Assembly: GCA_030147065.1 (NCBI GenBank)
Contig: JASLAP010000355.1
Location: 1 to 18,077, forward strand
DNA: 18,077 bases
Direction of reading: 5' to 3'
DNA from: Pseudonocardia sp.
GTDB taxonomy: Bacteria; Actinomycetota; Actinomycetes; Mycobacteriales; Pseudonocardiaceae
Shown piece after piece: positions 12,093 through 18,077 of this stretch. The position numbers were made by a program, and so were the translations under genes. How positions within the stretch are numbered: position 1 is the first letter of the stretch; each line of letters begins with the position of its first letter. The notes beneath the pieces are model-generated. The model saw only the letters and a list, made by a program, of their open reading frames with translations. It did no database searches and had not been told where the DNA came from.

Positions 12093-12110
12093 CGCTAACC
12101 CCGGTTAGCG
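12093..12110. promoter_or_regulatory. 18-bp palindrome at the glpD/dehydratase junction
   Basis: CGCTAACC-CC-GGTTAGCG: perfect 8-bp arms with a 2-bp centre. It contains the glpD stop codon (12105-12107) and almost all of the putative dehydratase -10 hexamer (12092-12097). The short centre favours a protein-binding operator over an RNA terminator. Confidence 0.55.
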
Positions 12111-13814
12111 CACCGGGACGATCTCCGGTGCGCCCATCCGGGCGGTGTCGGCGGTCTCGTCGTCGGGCATCTTCTGGCTCTCCCGCTCGGCCTCCACCCG
12201 CTTGCGGTAGTGCTCGACCTCCCGCTCGACCTGGTCGTCGCTCCAGCCGAGCACCGGGGCGACCAGCCGGGACGCCTCCTCGACCGACCCGAGCCCGCGG
12301 TCGAAGGTCTCGATGGAGATCCGGGTGCGCCGGGCCAGGACGTCGTCGAGGTGCCGGGCGCCCTCGTGCGAGGCCGCGTAGACGACCTCGGCGCGCAGGT
12401 AGTCCGGCGCCCCGGCCAGCGGCTCGCCGAGCGTCGGGTCCTCGGCGACCAGGTCGAGCACCTCGTCGACCAGCGAGCCGTACCGGCCGATCAAGTGCTC
12501 GATCCGGGCCACGTGCAGCCGGTGCCGCTGGGCCAGCAGGTACCGGGAGTTCTTGACCGCCTCGTACCCCTCGGCGCCGAGCAGCGGCACCTTCTCGGTC
12601 ACCGACGGCGGGACCTTGGCGTCCATCGCGTGCACCGCGGCGTCGACGGCGTCCTTGGCCATCACCCGGTAGGTCGTGTACTTGCCGCCGGCCACCACGA
12701 CCAGCCCCGGCACGGTGTGCGCCACGGCGTGCTCGCGGGACAGCTTGGACGTCGAGTCCGACTCCCCGTGCAGCAGCGGCCGCAGCCCGGCGTAGACGCC
12801 CTCCACGTCCTCGTGGGTGAGCGGCACCTCCAGCACCTCGTTGACGTGGTCGAGCAGGTAGTCGATGTCGGCCGCGCTGGCCGCCGGGTGGGCCTTGCCC
12901 AGCTCCCAGTCGGTGTCGGTGGTGCCGATGATCCAGTGCCGGCCCCACGGGATGACGAACAGCACCGACTTCTCGGTGCGCAGGATCAGCCCGGCGTCGC
13001 TGCGGATCCGGTCGCGCGGCACCACCAGGTGGATGCCCTTGCTGGCCCGTACCTTGAACTGGCCGCGCTCGCCGACCAGGCCCTGGGTCTCGTCGGTCCA
13101 CACCCCGGTGGCGTTGATGACCTGCTTGGCGCGCACGTCGACGACCCGGTCGGACTCCAGGTCGTGCACCTGGGCGCCGGTGACGCGCTCACCCTCGCGC
13201 AGCAGCCCGGTCACCCGCGCGCGGGAGGCGACGTGCGCCCCGTAGGCCGCGGCGGTGCGGGCGATGAACATGGTGTGCCGGGCGTCGTCGACCTGCGCGT
13301 CGTAGTACTGCAGGGCACCGACCAGCGCGTCCTTGCGCAGCGACGGGACGACGCGGAGGGCGCCGGTCCGGGTGAGGTGCTTGTGGGCGGGTACGCCGCG
13401 GGACCGGCCGGACAGCAGGCCGAGGGTGTCGTAGAGCGCCACGCCCGCTCCCGCGTAGATCCGCTCCCAGCCGCGGTGCTTGAGCGGGTAGACGAACGGC
13501 ACCGGCCGCACCAGGTGCGGGGCCAGGGTCTGGATGAGCAGCCCGCGTTCCTGCAGGGCCTCGGCGACCAACCGGAAGTCCAGCATCTCCAGGTAGCGCA
13601 GACCGCCGTGGATGAGCTTGCTCGACCTGCTGGAGGTGCCCGAGGCGAAGTCCCGGGCCTCGACGAGCCCGACGGCCAGTCCGCGGGTGGCGGCGTCGAG
13701 GGCTGCTCCGCTGCCCACGACCCCGCCCCCGACGACCAGCACGTCGAGTTCGGCCGAGCCCATCGCGTCCAGCGCGGCTTCGCGGGCCTGCGGGGAGAGC
13801 GCGACCGATCGCAT
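12105..13814 (-). CDS. glpD: Glycerol-3-phosphate dehydrogenase (FAD-dependent, GlpD)
   Basis: A 569-residue aerobic glycerol-3-phosphate dehydrogenase that oxidises sn-glycerol-3-phosphate to dihydroxyacetone phosphate and passes electrons to quinone at the membrane. The N-terminal FAD-binding Rossmann motif LVVGGGVVGSGAALDAATRG spans 26-45, followed by the E-A-R-D-F-A-S-G-T-S-S-R-S-S-K-L-I-H-G-G-L-R-Y-L-E signature (52-76), diagnostic of the family. The middle holds INATGVWTDE and SKGIHLVVPRDR, then IPWGRHWIIGTTDTDW and the VAGGKYTTYRVMAKDAVD segment, ending in the DAO C-terminal helical domain (roughly 390-520). Length is normal. The ATG at 13814 has AAGGGAA 6-7 nt upstream. It is the third gene of glpF-glpK-glpD; a 15-bp hairpin sits in the 92-nt gap before it. 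The stop codon lies in a palindrome shared with the next gene's promoter. Confidence 0.97.
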   Translation of the reverse strand: MRSVALSPQAREAALDAMGSAELDVLVVGGGVVGSGAALDAATRGLAVGLVEARDFASGTSSRSSKLIHGGLRYLEMLDFRLVAEALQERGLLIQTLAPHLVRPVPFVYPLKHRGWERIYAGAGVALYDTLGLLSGRSRGVPAHKHLTRTGALRVVPSLRKDALVGALQYYDAQVDDARHTMFIARTAAAYGAHVASRARVTGLLREGERVTGAQVHDLESDRVVDVRAKQVINATGVWTDETQGLVGERGQFKVRASKGIHLVVPRDRIRSDAGLILRTEKSVLFVIPWGRHWIIGTTDTDWELGKAHPAASAADIDYLLDHVNEVLEVPLTHEDVEGVYAGLRPLLHGESDSTSKLSREHAVAHTVPGLVVVAGGKYTTYRVMAKDAVDAAVHAMDAKVPPSVTEKVPLLGAEGYEAVKNSRYLLAQRHRLHVARIEHLIGRYGSLVDEVLDLVAEDPTLGEPLAGAPDYLRAEVVYAASHEGARHLDDVLARRTRISIETFDRGLGSVEEASRLVAPVLGWSDDQVEREVEHYRKRVEAERESQKMPDDETADTARMGAPEIVPVR

Positions 13815-13849
13815 ATCTGTTCCCTTCTTCGGTGGTCCTACCGGTGAGA

Positions 13850-13896
13850 ACGACGCCGTGGTGATCAACATGGCTCGTCGGTCACCACGGCGTCGT
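13850..13896 (-). terminator. 15-bp perfect hairpin between glpK and glpD
   Basis: ACGACGCCGTGGTGA (13850-13864) and TCACCACGGCGTCGT (13882-13896) are perfect complements with a 17-nt loop. In the transcript it begins 10 nt after the glpK stop and ends about 35 nt before the glpD ATG. It lacks a T-tract and lies within an operon, so partial termination, RNA processing or mRNA stabilisation that sets the glpFK:glpD ratio is as likely as full termination. Confidence 0.7.
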
Positions 13897-13906
13897 CCCC
13901 GATCGG

Positions 13907-15424
13907 TCAGTCCACGTCGACCCAGTCCAGGGTGCGCTCCACGGCCTTCTTCCACCGGGCGTAGCCGGCGTCGCGCTGCTCCTCGCTCCACTCCGGGGTC
14001 CACCGCTTGGACTCGTTCCAGTTGGTGCGCAGCTCGTCGGTGTTCTTCCAGAACCCGACCGCGAGGCCGGCCGCGTAGGCCGCCCCCAGCGCGGTGGTCT
14101 CGGCGACCACCGGCCGGCTCACCGGCACGCCCAGCACGTCGGCCTGGATCTGCATGCACAGCTCGTTGGCGGTGACCCCGCCGTCGACCTTGAGCACCTC
14201 CAGGTGCACCCCGGAGTCCTTCTCCATGGCCTCCGCGACGTCCCGGCTCTGGTAGCAGATCGCCTCCAGGGTGGCCCGGGCCAGGTGGGCGTTGGTGTTG
14301 TAGCGGGACAGCCCGACGATCGCACCGCGCGCGTCCGAGCGCCAGTAGGGCGCGAACAGCCCGGAGAACGCCGGGACGAAGTACACCCCGCCGTTGTCCT
14401 CGACCTGGCGGGCCAGCGACTCGCTCTGCGACGCCCCGGAGATGATCCCGAGCTGGTCGCGCAGCCACTGCACGGCCGACCCGGTGACCGCGATCGAGCC
14501 CTCCAGGGCGTAGACCACCGGCTCGTCGCCGAACTTGTAGCAGACCGTGGACAGCAGCCCGGCGTTCGAGCGGACCAGCTCGGTGCCGGTGTTGAGCAGC
14601 ATGAAGTTGCCGGTGCCGTAGGTGTTCTTGGCCTCGCCGGGGGCGAAGCACACCTGCCCGACGGTGGCCGCCTGCTGGTCACCGAGGTCGCCGGTGATCA
14701 GCACCTCGCCGCCGAGCGGGCCGTTGGCCAGCGTCGACCCGTAGCCCTCCGGGCAGGAGCTGGGCTTGATCTCGGGCAGCATCGACCGCGGGATGCCGAA
14801 GAACCCGAGCAGCTCGTCGTCCCAGTCGAGCGTCTCCAGGTTCATCAACATGGTGCGGCTGGCGTTGGTCGGGTCGGTGACGTGCACCCCGCCGTCCTTG
14901 CCGCCGGTGAGGTTCCACAGCAGCCAGGTGTCGGTGTTGCCGAAGATCGCGTTGCCGCTCTCGGCGGCCTCCCGGGCCCCGTCGACGTTCTCCAGGATCC
15001 ACTGGATCTTGCCGCCGGAGAAGTAGGTGGCCGGGGGCAGGCCGGCCTTCTGCCGGATGGTCTGGCCGCGCTCGTCGCGGTCGAGCGCCGAGGCGATCCG
15101 GTCGGTGCGGGTGTCCTGCCAGACGATCGCGTTGTACAGCGGGCGCCCGGTGCGCTTGTCCCACACGACCGCGGTCTCGCGCTGGTTGGTGATGCCCAGC
15201 GCGGCGAGGTCGGAGGCCTGCAGGTTGCACTTGTTCAGCGCGGACTGCATCACCGCCGAGGTGCGCTCCCAGATCTCGACCGGGTTGTGCTCCACCCAGC
15301 CCGCCTGCGGCAGGATCTGCTCGTGCTCGAGCTGGTGGCGGCCCACCTCGTTGCCCGAGTGATCGAAGATCATGAAACGGCTGCTGGTGGTGCCCTGGTC
15401 GACGGCACCGACGAAATCGGCCAT
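13907..15424 (-). CDS. glpK: Glycerol kinase
   Basis: A 505-residue FGGY-family kinase that phosphorylates glycerol with ATP to sn-glycerol-3-phosphate, trapping it in the cell. The phosphate-binding motif AVDQGTTSSR is at 7-16. GITNQRETAVVWDKRTGRP (from about 78) supplies the glycerol-contacting Arg-Glu pair, and NAIVWQDTRT the Trp and Asp. GDLGDQQAATVGQ holds the catalytic-base Asp, and YGTGNFMLLNTG and DGGVTANELCMQIQADVLGVPV complete the FGGY C-terminal signature. The loop that binds the inhibitor fructose-1,6-bisphosphate in E. coli GlpK (G-G-x-G-G-T-R) reads NGPLGGEVLI here, without the Arg, so that control is not expected. The ATG at 15424 has GGGGAG 5-6 nt upstream. It starts 23 nt after the glpF stop and is surely co-transcribed with it. 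Confidence 0.98.
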   Translation of the reverse strand: MADFVGAVDQGTTSSRFMIFDHSGNEVGRHQLEHEQILPQAGWVEHNPVEIWERTSAVMQSALNKCNLQASDLAALGITNQRETAVVWDKRTGRPLYNAIVWQDTRTDRIASALDRDERGQTIRQKAGLPPATYFSGGKIQWILENVDGAREAAESGNAIFGNTDTWLLWNLTGGKDGGVHVTDPTNASRTMLMNLETLDWDDELLGFFGIPRSMLPEIKPSSCPEGYGSTLANGPLGGEVLITGDLGDQQAATVGQVCFAPGEAKNTYGTGNFMLLNTGTELVRSNAGLLSTVCYKFGDEPVVYALEGSIAVTGSAVQWLRDQLGIISGASQSESLARQVEDNGGVYFVPAFSGLFAPYWRSDARGAIVGLSRYNTNAHLARATLEAICYQSRDVAEAMEKDSGVHLEVLKVDGGVTANELCMQIQADVLGVPVSRPVVAETTALGAAYAAGLAVGFWKNTDELRTNWNESKRWTPEWSEEQRDAGYARWKKAVERTLDWVDVD

Positions 15425-15447
15425 GGTCGCTCCCCTTCGTTGCGGAA

Positions 15448-16341
15448 TCAGGCGTTGTGGCTGGTGTCGGCGCTGCGACCGCTCCCGGAGGCCCGGTCGG
15501 TCCCGCCGGGCCCGTCGATCGGGTCGACGTCGGTGCCGCTGGTCGGCTCGGAGACGGTGAGGGTCTCCGGCTCCTCGGGCAGGAACGACTCGAGGGCGAA
15601 CTTGAACAGCGCGCCACCGATCAGCCCGCCGATGATCGGCGCCACGATGGGCAACCAGAAGTACAACGTGCCGTTCTGGTCGAACAGCGCCCCCTCGTAG
15701 CCGGTGATCAGGGTCAGCAGGCGCGGCCCGAAGTCGCGGGCCGGGTTGATCGCGTAGCCGGCGTTGGCGCCCCAGGCCATCCCGATGCCGACCACCAGCA
15801 GCCCGATGATGAACGGGCCGAAGTTGGCCAGCGGCGGGTTGTTGGCCGCGTTGGTCAGGGCGAAGATCACGAAGACCAGGATCGCGGTGCCGACGATCTG
15901 GTCGAAGAAGGCGGTCGGGATGGAGACGCCGTCCACGCCGTTGCCCGGCAGCGTGGAGAAGATGCCCTGGGTGGCGATGGTGTGCTCGGGGTCGACCTTG
16001 TTGATCAGGTCGGCGTAGACCACCCGCACGATCGCGGCGGCGACGAACGCACCGGCCGTCTGGGCCAGGCAGTAGGGCGCCACCTTGCGCCACGGGAAGC
16101 CCTTGAACGCCGCGAACGCGATGGTGACCGCCGGGTTGATGTGCGCCCCGGACAGCCGGGCCGCCACGTAGACGCCCATCGTCACGCCGATGCCCCAGGC
16201 CCAGGCGATGGAGTCGTGGTCGCCCAGGCTGCCGTCGGGTGCGGTGACGACCTGGGCGACGACGCCGACACCGAACAGGATCAGGATCATGGTGCCGAAG
16301 AATTCGGCGGACAGCTCTCCGAGAGATGAGTTCTTCGCCAT
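15448..16341 (-). CDS. glpF: Glycerol uptake facilitator (aquaglyceroporin)
   Basis: A 297-residue MIP-family channel that lets glycerol diffuse across the inner membrane. Six hydrophobic helices and two half-helices are visible. The twin pore motifs are GAHINPAVT (65-73, NPA 69-71) and GYAINPARDFGPR (195-207, NPA 199-201). The Arg202-Asp203 after the second NPA is the glycerol-facilitator signature, and Trp48 in SIAWAWG suits the wide selectivity filter, so a glycerol channel is favoured over a strict water channel. After the last helix (about 233-251) comes a ~45-residue hydrophilic Ser/Thr/Gly/Asp tail, longer than in E. coli GlpF and probably disordered. The ATG at 16341 has AAGGAGGA 6 nt upstream, the best ribosome site in the window. 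An in-frame upstream extension is not supported. First gene of the glycerol operon, with a clear promoter upstream. Confidence 0.97.
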   Translation of the reverse strand: MAKNSSLGELSAEFFGTMILILFGVGVVAQVVTAPDGSLGDHDSIAWAWGIGVTMGVYVAARLSGAHINPAVTIAFAAFKGFPWRKVAPYCLAQTAGAFVAAAIVRVVYADLINKVDPEHTIATQGIFSTLPGNGVDGVSIPTAFFDQIVGTAILVFVIFALTNAANNPPLANFGPFIIGLLVVGIGMAWGANAGYAINPARDFGPRLLTLITGYEGALFDQNGTLYFWLPIVAPIIGGLIGGALFKFALESFLPEEPETLTVSEPTSGTDVDPIDGPGGTDRASGSGRSADTSHNA

Positions 16342-16360
16342 CGAAGTCCTCCTTGTCGTT

Positions 16361-16379
16361 CCCCGCGCCCGTGGCGGGG
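16361..16379 (-). other. Hairpin at the 5' end of the glpF leader
   Basis: CCCCGC (16361-16366) and GCGGGG (16374-16379) form a 6-bp GC stem with a 7-nt loop. The start predicted from the promoter is at about 16381, so the stem would occupy the very 5' end of the mRNA, a position known to protect transcripts from decay. Confidence 0.4.
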
Positions 16380-16387
16380 TGTGCGGG

Positions 16388-16416
16388 ACGCTAGGAACGG
16401 TCCCCGCGTCGGTCAA
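16388..16416 (-). promoter_or_regulatory. Promoter of the glpF-glpK-glpD operon
   Basis: On the minus strand TTGACC (16411-16416) and TAGCGT (16388-16393) are separated by exactly 17 nt, a near-ideal principal-sigma promoter. Transcription would start near 16381, giving a leader of about 40 nt that ends in a strong Shine-Dalgarno. This is the only full -35/-10 pair I can defend in the window. Confidence 0.75.
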
Positions 16417-16422
16417 CGCCAC

Positions 16423-16452
16423 TCGTTCGGCATTGTCGAACCGGCGGAACGA
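16423..16452. promoter_or_regulatory. Candidate IclR-type operator between glpF and the regulator
   Basis: Nested inverted repeats: TCGTTC (16423-16428) with GAACGA (16447-16452), and inside them GTTCG (16425-16429) with CGAAC (16437-16441). The site lies just upstream of the glpF -35 and within reach of the regulator's own promoter, so one protein could control both directions. Confidence 0.4.
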
Positions 16453-16474
16453 TCAGAGTCACACCCGCCCGGCG

Positions 16475-16480
16475 TACTGT
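16475..16480 (+). promoter_or_regulatory. -10 hexamer for leaderless IclR-regulator mRNA
   Basis: TACTGT ends 6 nt before the GTG at 16487, with no Shine-Dalgarno. The expected -35 position falls at the edge of the candidate operator. Confidence 0.5.
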
Positions 16481-16486
16481 CGACGA

Positions 16487-17251
16487 GTGCCCGGTTCCAT
16501 CCAGTCGATCGAGCGAGCCGCGGCGGTGCTGCGCCTGCTCGGCAGCACCGACCGACCGCTCGGGCTGGGCGAGATCGCCCACGCGCTCGACCTGCCCCGC
16601 CCGACGGCCCACGGCATCGTCCGCACGCTGCGCGAGGTCGGCTTCGTCGACCAGGACTCCGGCACCACCCGCTACGTGCTCGGACCGGGTCTGCGCGAGC
16701 TCGACCGCGGCGGCTGGGACCAGCACGACCTGCGGGCGCACGCGATGAACTGGGCGGACTCGCTGGCCGGCAGCACCGGGCTGGCCGTGCAGCTGGGCGT
16801 GGTCGGCGACGGCGCGGTCCGGTTGGTGCACCACGTCTTCCGCCCGGACGGCACCCCGCAGCGCATCCGCACCGGCGAGCACCAGCCGCTGCACGCCACC
16901 GGGCTGGGCAAGTGCCTGCTGGCGTTCGCGCCGGTGGCCACCCCGCCGGTGCGCGACCTGGACCTGCACCCCTGGACCGGGCGCACCTGCGCGACGGTGG
17001 CCGCGCTGGAGGCCCACCTCGGGGTGGCCCGGCGCCGGGGCTGGGCCTGCGACGTGGGGGAGTACCGCAGCGGGGAGGGCAGCGCGGCGGCGCCGCTGCG
17101 GTCCAGCGGCGGGATCGTGGCCGGCGCCCTGGGCGTGATCGGGCCGGTCGAGGAGCTGTTCGGGGTGGGCGGGGAGCTGCGCCCGCGCATCGCCGACCAG
17201 CTCCTCGCGGCCGCCCGGGAGATCTCGGCGTCGCTGGTGGTGGGCGAGTGA
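16487..17251 (+). CDS. IclR-family transcriptional regulator, probable glycerol-operon repressor
   Basis: A 254-residue IclR-family protein. The N-terminal winged helix-turn-helix spans about 3-68: SIQSIERAAAVLRLL, then LGLGEIAHALDLPRPTAHGIVRTLREVGFVDQ with the recognition helix around PRPTAHGIVRTL, and the wing TTRYVLGPGLREL. The C-terminal effector domain (about 80-250) shows the family signature LHATGLGKCLLAF (135-147), RRRGWACDVGEY (182-193) and a final PLRSSGGIVAGALGVIGP. It diverges from glpFKD, and IclR-type GylR is the known repressor of the Streptomyces glycerol operon, so glycerol or glycerol-3-phosphate as inducer is a reasonable inference. In Streptomyces the regulator precedes the operon on the same strand; here it is divergent. 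The GTG at 16487 fits a leaderless transcript; the same frame upstream lacks family similarity. An IS110 transposase ends only 23 nt beyond its stop. Confidence 0.92.
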   Translation: MPGSIQSIERAAAVLRLLGSTDRPLGLGEIAHALDLPRPTAHGIVRTLREVGFVDQDSGTTRYVLGPGLRELDRGGWDQHDLRAHAMNWADSLAGSTGLAVQLGVVGDGAVRLVHHVFRPDGTPQRIRTGEHQPLHATGLGKCLLAFAPVATPPVRDLDLHPWTGRTCATVAALEAHLGVARRRGWACDVGEYRSGEGSAAAPLRSSGGIVAGALGVIGPVEELFGVGGELRPRIADQLLAAAREISASLVVGE

Positions 17252-17274
17252 GACACCCTCTGTCAACCCCCGGG

Positions 17275-18077
17275 TCAGGCCGCGCGTCCGAGGGCTCTGT
17301 TGCGGTTGGCGACGTGCACGGCCTCGTCGTAGAGCATGTTCTTGGTCAGGCAGTGCCAGAGGACCTCGAGCCAGCGGTTGGCCAGGGCCCGCAGCGCGGC
17401 GTGGTGGCCCTTCTTAGCGGCGATCTTGGCGTCGTAGAACTCGCGGGCCCCGGCGTAGCACTGCAACCCGGCTGGTGCGTCGAACTGGCCGATGTGGTCA
17501 CCGATCTCACCGGCCACCCGAACAGCGAGGCGATCACCCAGGCCGGGGAAGCTCAGGTAGATCTCCCCGCCCGGGAACGCTTTTCCCGGATCAGGGTCTT
17601 GCACCGTCCGGTCACGCCCGGTGCGGGGCCCGCCCAGCAACAACTCGGCCATGCGCTGTTCCCACCCGCGACGGGCCTCGTGCAGGGCGAGCAGTTGGAC
17701 CGCGGCCAGCCGGATCCCGGCGGCCGTGGCGCGCACGAGGTAGTCCCGGGTGGGCAGCGACGGCTCGGTCAGCGCGGCGGTGACCCGGTCGGCGAACCGG
17801 TCGGGCCAGCCGTGGCGGCCGGCGCGGGCGAACGCGACCAGGTCCTCACGGGTGGCCGTGGTCAGCTCAGCCTGGGTGGGCCAGCGCTCGAGCAGCCGCA
17901 ACACCGTCGGCGCGCCGAGGTCTTTGCCGGCCAGGGCGAGCGCGGCGGGGTAGGCGGTCTGCAGGTCCGCGCGCAGCCGGTTGAGCAACCGGCGCTGATC
18001 ACGCGCGGCGCGGTCGTCGTCACGCCCGATCGCGCGCAGCTCGCCGCCGATCTCGCCGTGCGGGACCAGCGTCTTGA
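17275..18077 (-). pseudogene. IS110-family transposase, 5' part outside window, probable internal deletion
   Basis: The frame stays open to the window edge (about 266 residues visible); the N-terminal DEDD domain lies outside. What is seen is the linker, with the family's KTLVPHGE/GELRAIGRDDDRAARDQRRLLNRLR region and helical repeats, then the C-terminal transposase_20 domain: SFPGLGDRLAVRVAGEIGDHIGQF, and near the end HHAALRALANRWLEVLWHCLTKNMLYDEAVHVANRNRALG. Related actinobacterial IS110 transposases, as I remember them, have about 45 residues between GLQCYAG and AREFYD, including the P-V-T-R-R-S-G-K motif with the conserved Ser. Here the two blocks are joined directly (junction near 17448/17449) in frame. 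Ser loss should abolish strand transfer. The bridge-RNA-bearing left end is not in view, and the right end must lie within or next to the 23 bp before the IclR gene's stop. Confidence 0.85.

Noticed and set aside
12210..13847. 545-codon open frame on the plus strand opposite glpD
   Set aside because: An antisense shadow: Val/Leu/Gln/Arg-rich with no recognisable domain, and exactly mirrored by the intact glpD.
14204..15700. 498-codon plus-strand frame opposite glpK and the end of glpF
   Set aside because: Antisense shadow with no family similarity, crossing a clear operon junction.
16388..16416. Catabolite-type CRE or CRP site in the glycerol promoter
   Set aside because: No TGTGA-N6-TCACA or cre-like match is present; the only symmetric sequence is the TCGTTC/GAACGA set described separately.
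16190..16486. Upstream in-frame extension of the IclR regulator
   Set aside because: It would run through the glpF 5' end and promoter, has no family similarity, and a leaderless GTG at 16487 places the helix-turn-helix at the usual position.
1..18077. tRNA, rRNA or known riboswitch
   Set aside because: No cloverleaf-like arms with a GTTCGANNC-type T loop and no recognised riboswitch core were found by reading. Intergenic regions are short and are accounted for above.

Overview
The window is high-GC DNA from an actinomycete, most likely a Pseudonocardiaceae-type organism (an inference from overall feel, not a database match). The lineage evidence is the gene content: a DUF5703 protein, a MSMEG_4193-type histidine phosphatase, a DUF3090 protein and a SCO1664-family protein, all essentially actinobacterial, plus an F420-type LLM oxidoreductase. 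About half of the genes start with GTG. Many have a TANNNT hexamer only 6-10 nt before the start codon, the pattern of leaderless transcription common in this phylum.

Region 1 (1-5.7 kb) is a conserved actinobacterial housekeeping block. It holds the end of an M20 metallopeptidase, an SDR oxidoreductase, a strong convergent terminator, DUF5703, an aldo/keto reductase with a degraded catalytic tetrad, then divergently uppP (undecaprenyl-PP phosphatase), the histidine phosphatase, DUF3090 and the SCO1664-family kinase-like protein. Between the aldo/keto reductase and uppP sits a compact, highly folded element of about 157 bp. It is bounded by 16-nt inverted repeats and contains a 42-codon ORF that runs almost exactly from repeat to repeat. 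This is the least explained piece of the window.

Region 2 (5.7-9.7 kb) is metabolic: an EamA/DMT transporter, divergently a DoxX-like membrane protein, an F420-dependent LLM oxidoreductase, and gnd (6-phosphogluconate dehydrogenase, with a fresh 15-bp tandem repeat in its N-terminus). A long interrupted palindrome lies in the transporter/DoxX divergent region.

Region 3 (9.7-11.1 kb) looks accessory: two tandem Uma2-family (DUF820) putative endonuclease genes. Their 3' halves are far more alike than their 5' halves. The promoter of the second sits inside a palindrome. Upstream is an inverted pair of perfect TTGTCCACA sequences, the DnaA-box consensus of high-GC actinobacteria, which also form a terminator-like hairpin.

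Region 4 (11.1-17.3 kb) is a glycerol-catabolism locus: glpF-glpK-glpD, followed by a PLP-dependent serine/threonine dehydratase, with a divergent IclR-family regulator that probably controls it (the GylR arrangement). GlpF imports glycerol, GlpK phosphorylates it and GlpD oxidises glycerol-3-phosphate to DHAP. A textbook -35/-10 promoter (17-nt spacer), a candidate operator and several intercistronic hairpins are visible.

Region 5 (17.3-18.1 kb) is the 3' part of an IS110-family transposase entering from the right edge. It appears to have lost an internal segment that includes the family's conserved Ser-Gly motif, so it is probably inactive.

No rRNA, tRNA, CRISPR array or antiphage operon was seen. 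Most of the window is ordinary chromosome. The best candidates for something undescribed are the inverted-repeat-bounded element at 2518-2674 and the Uma2/DnaA-box region.
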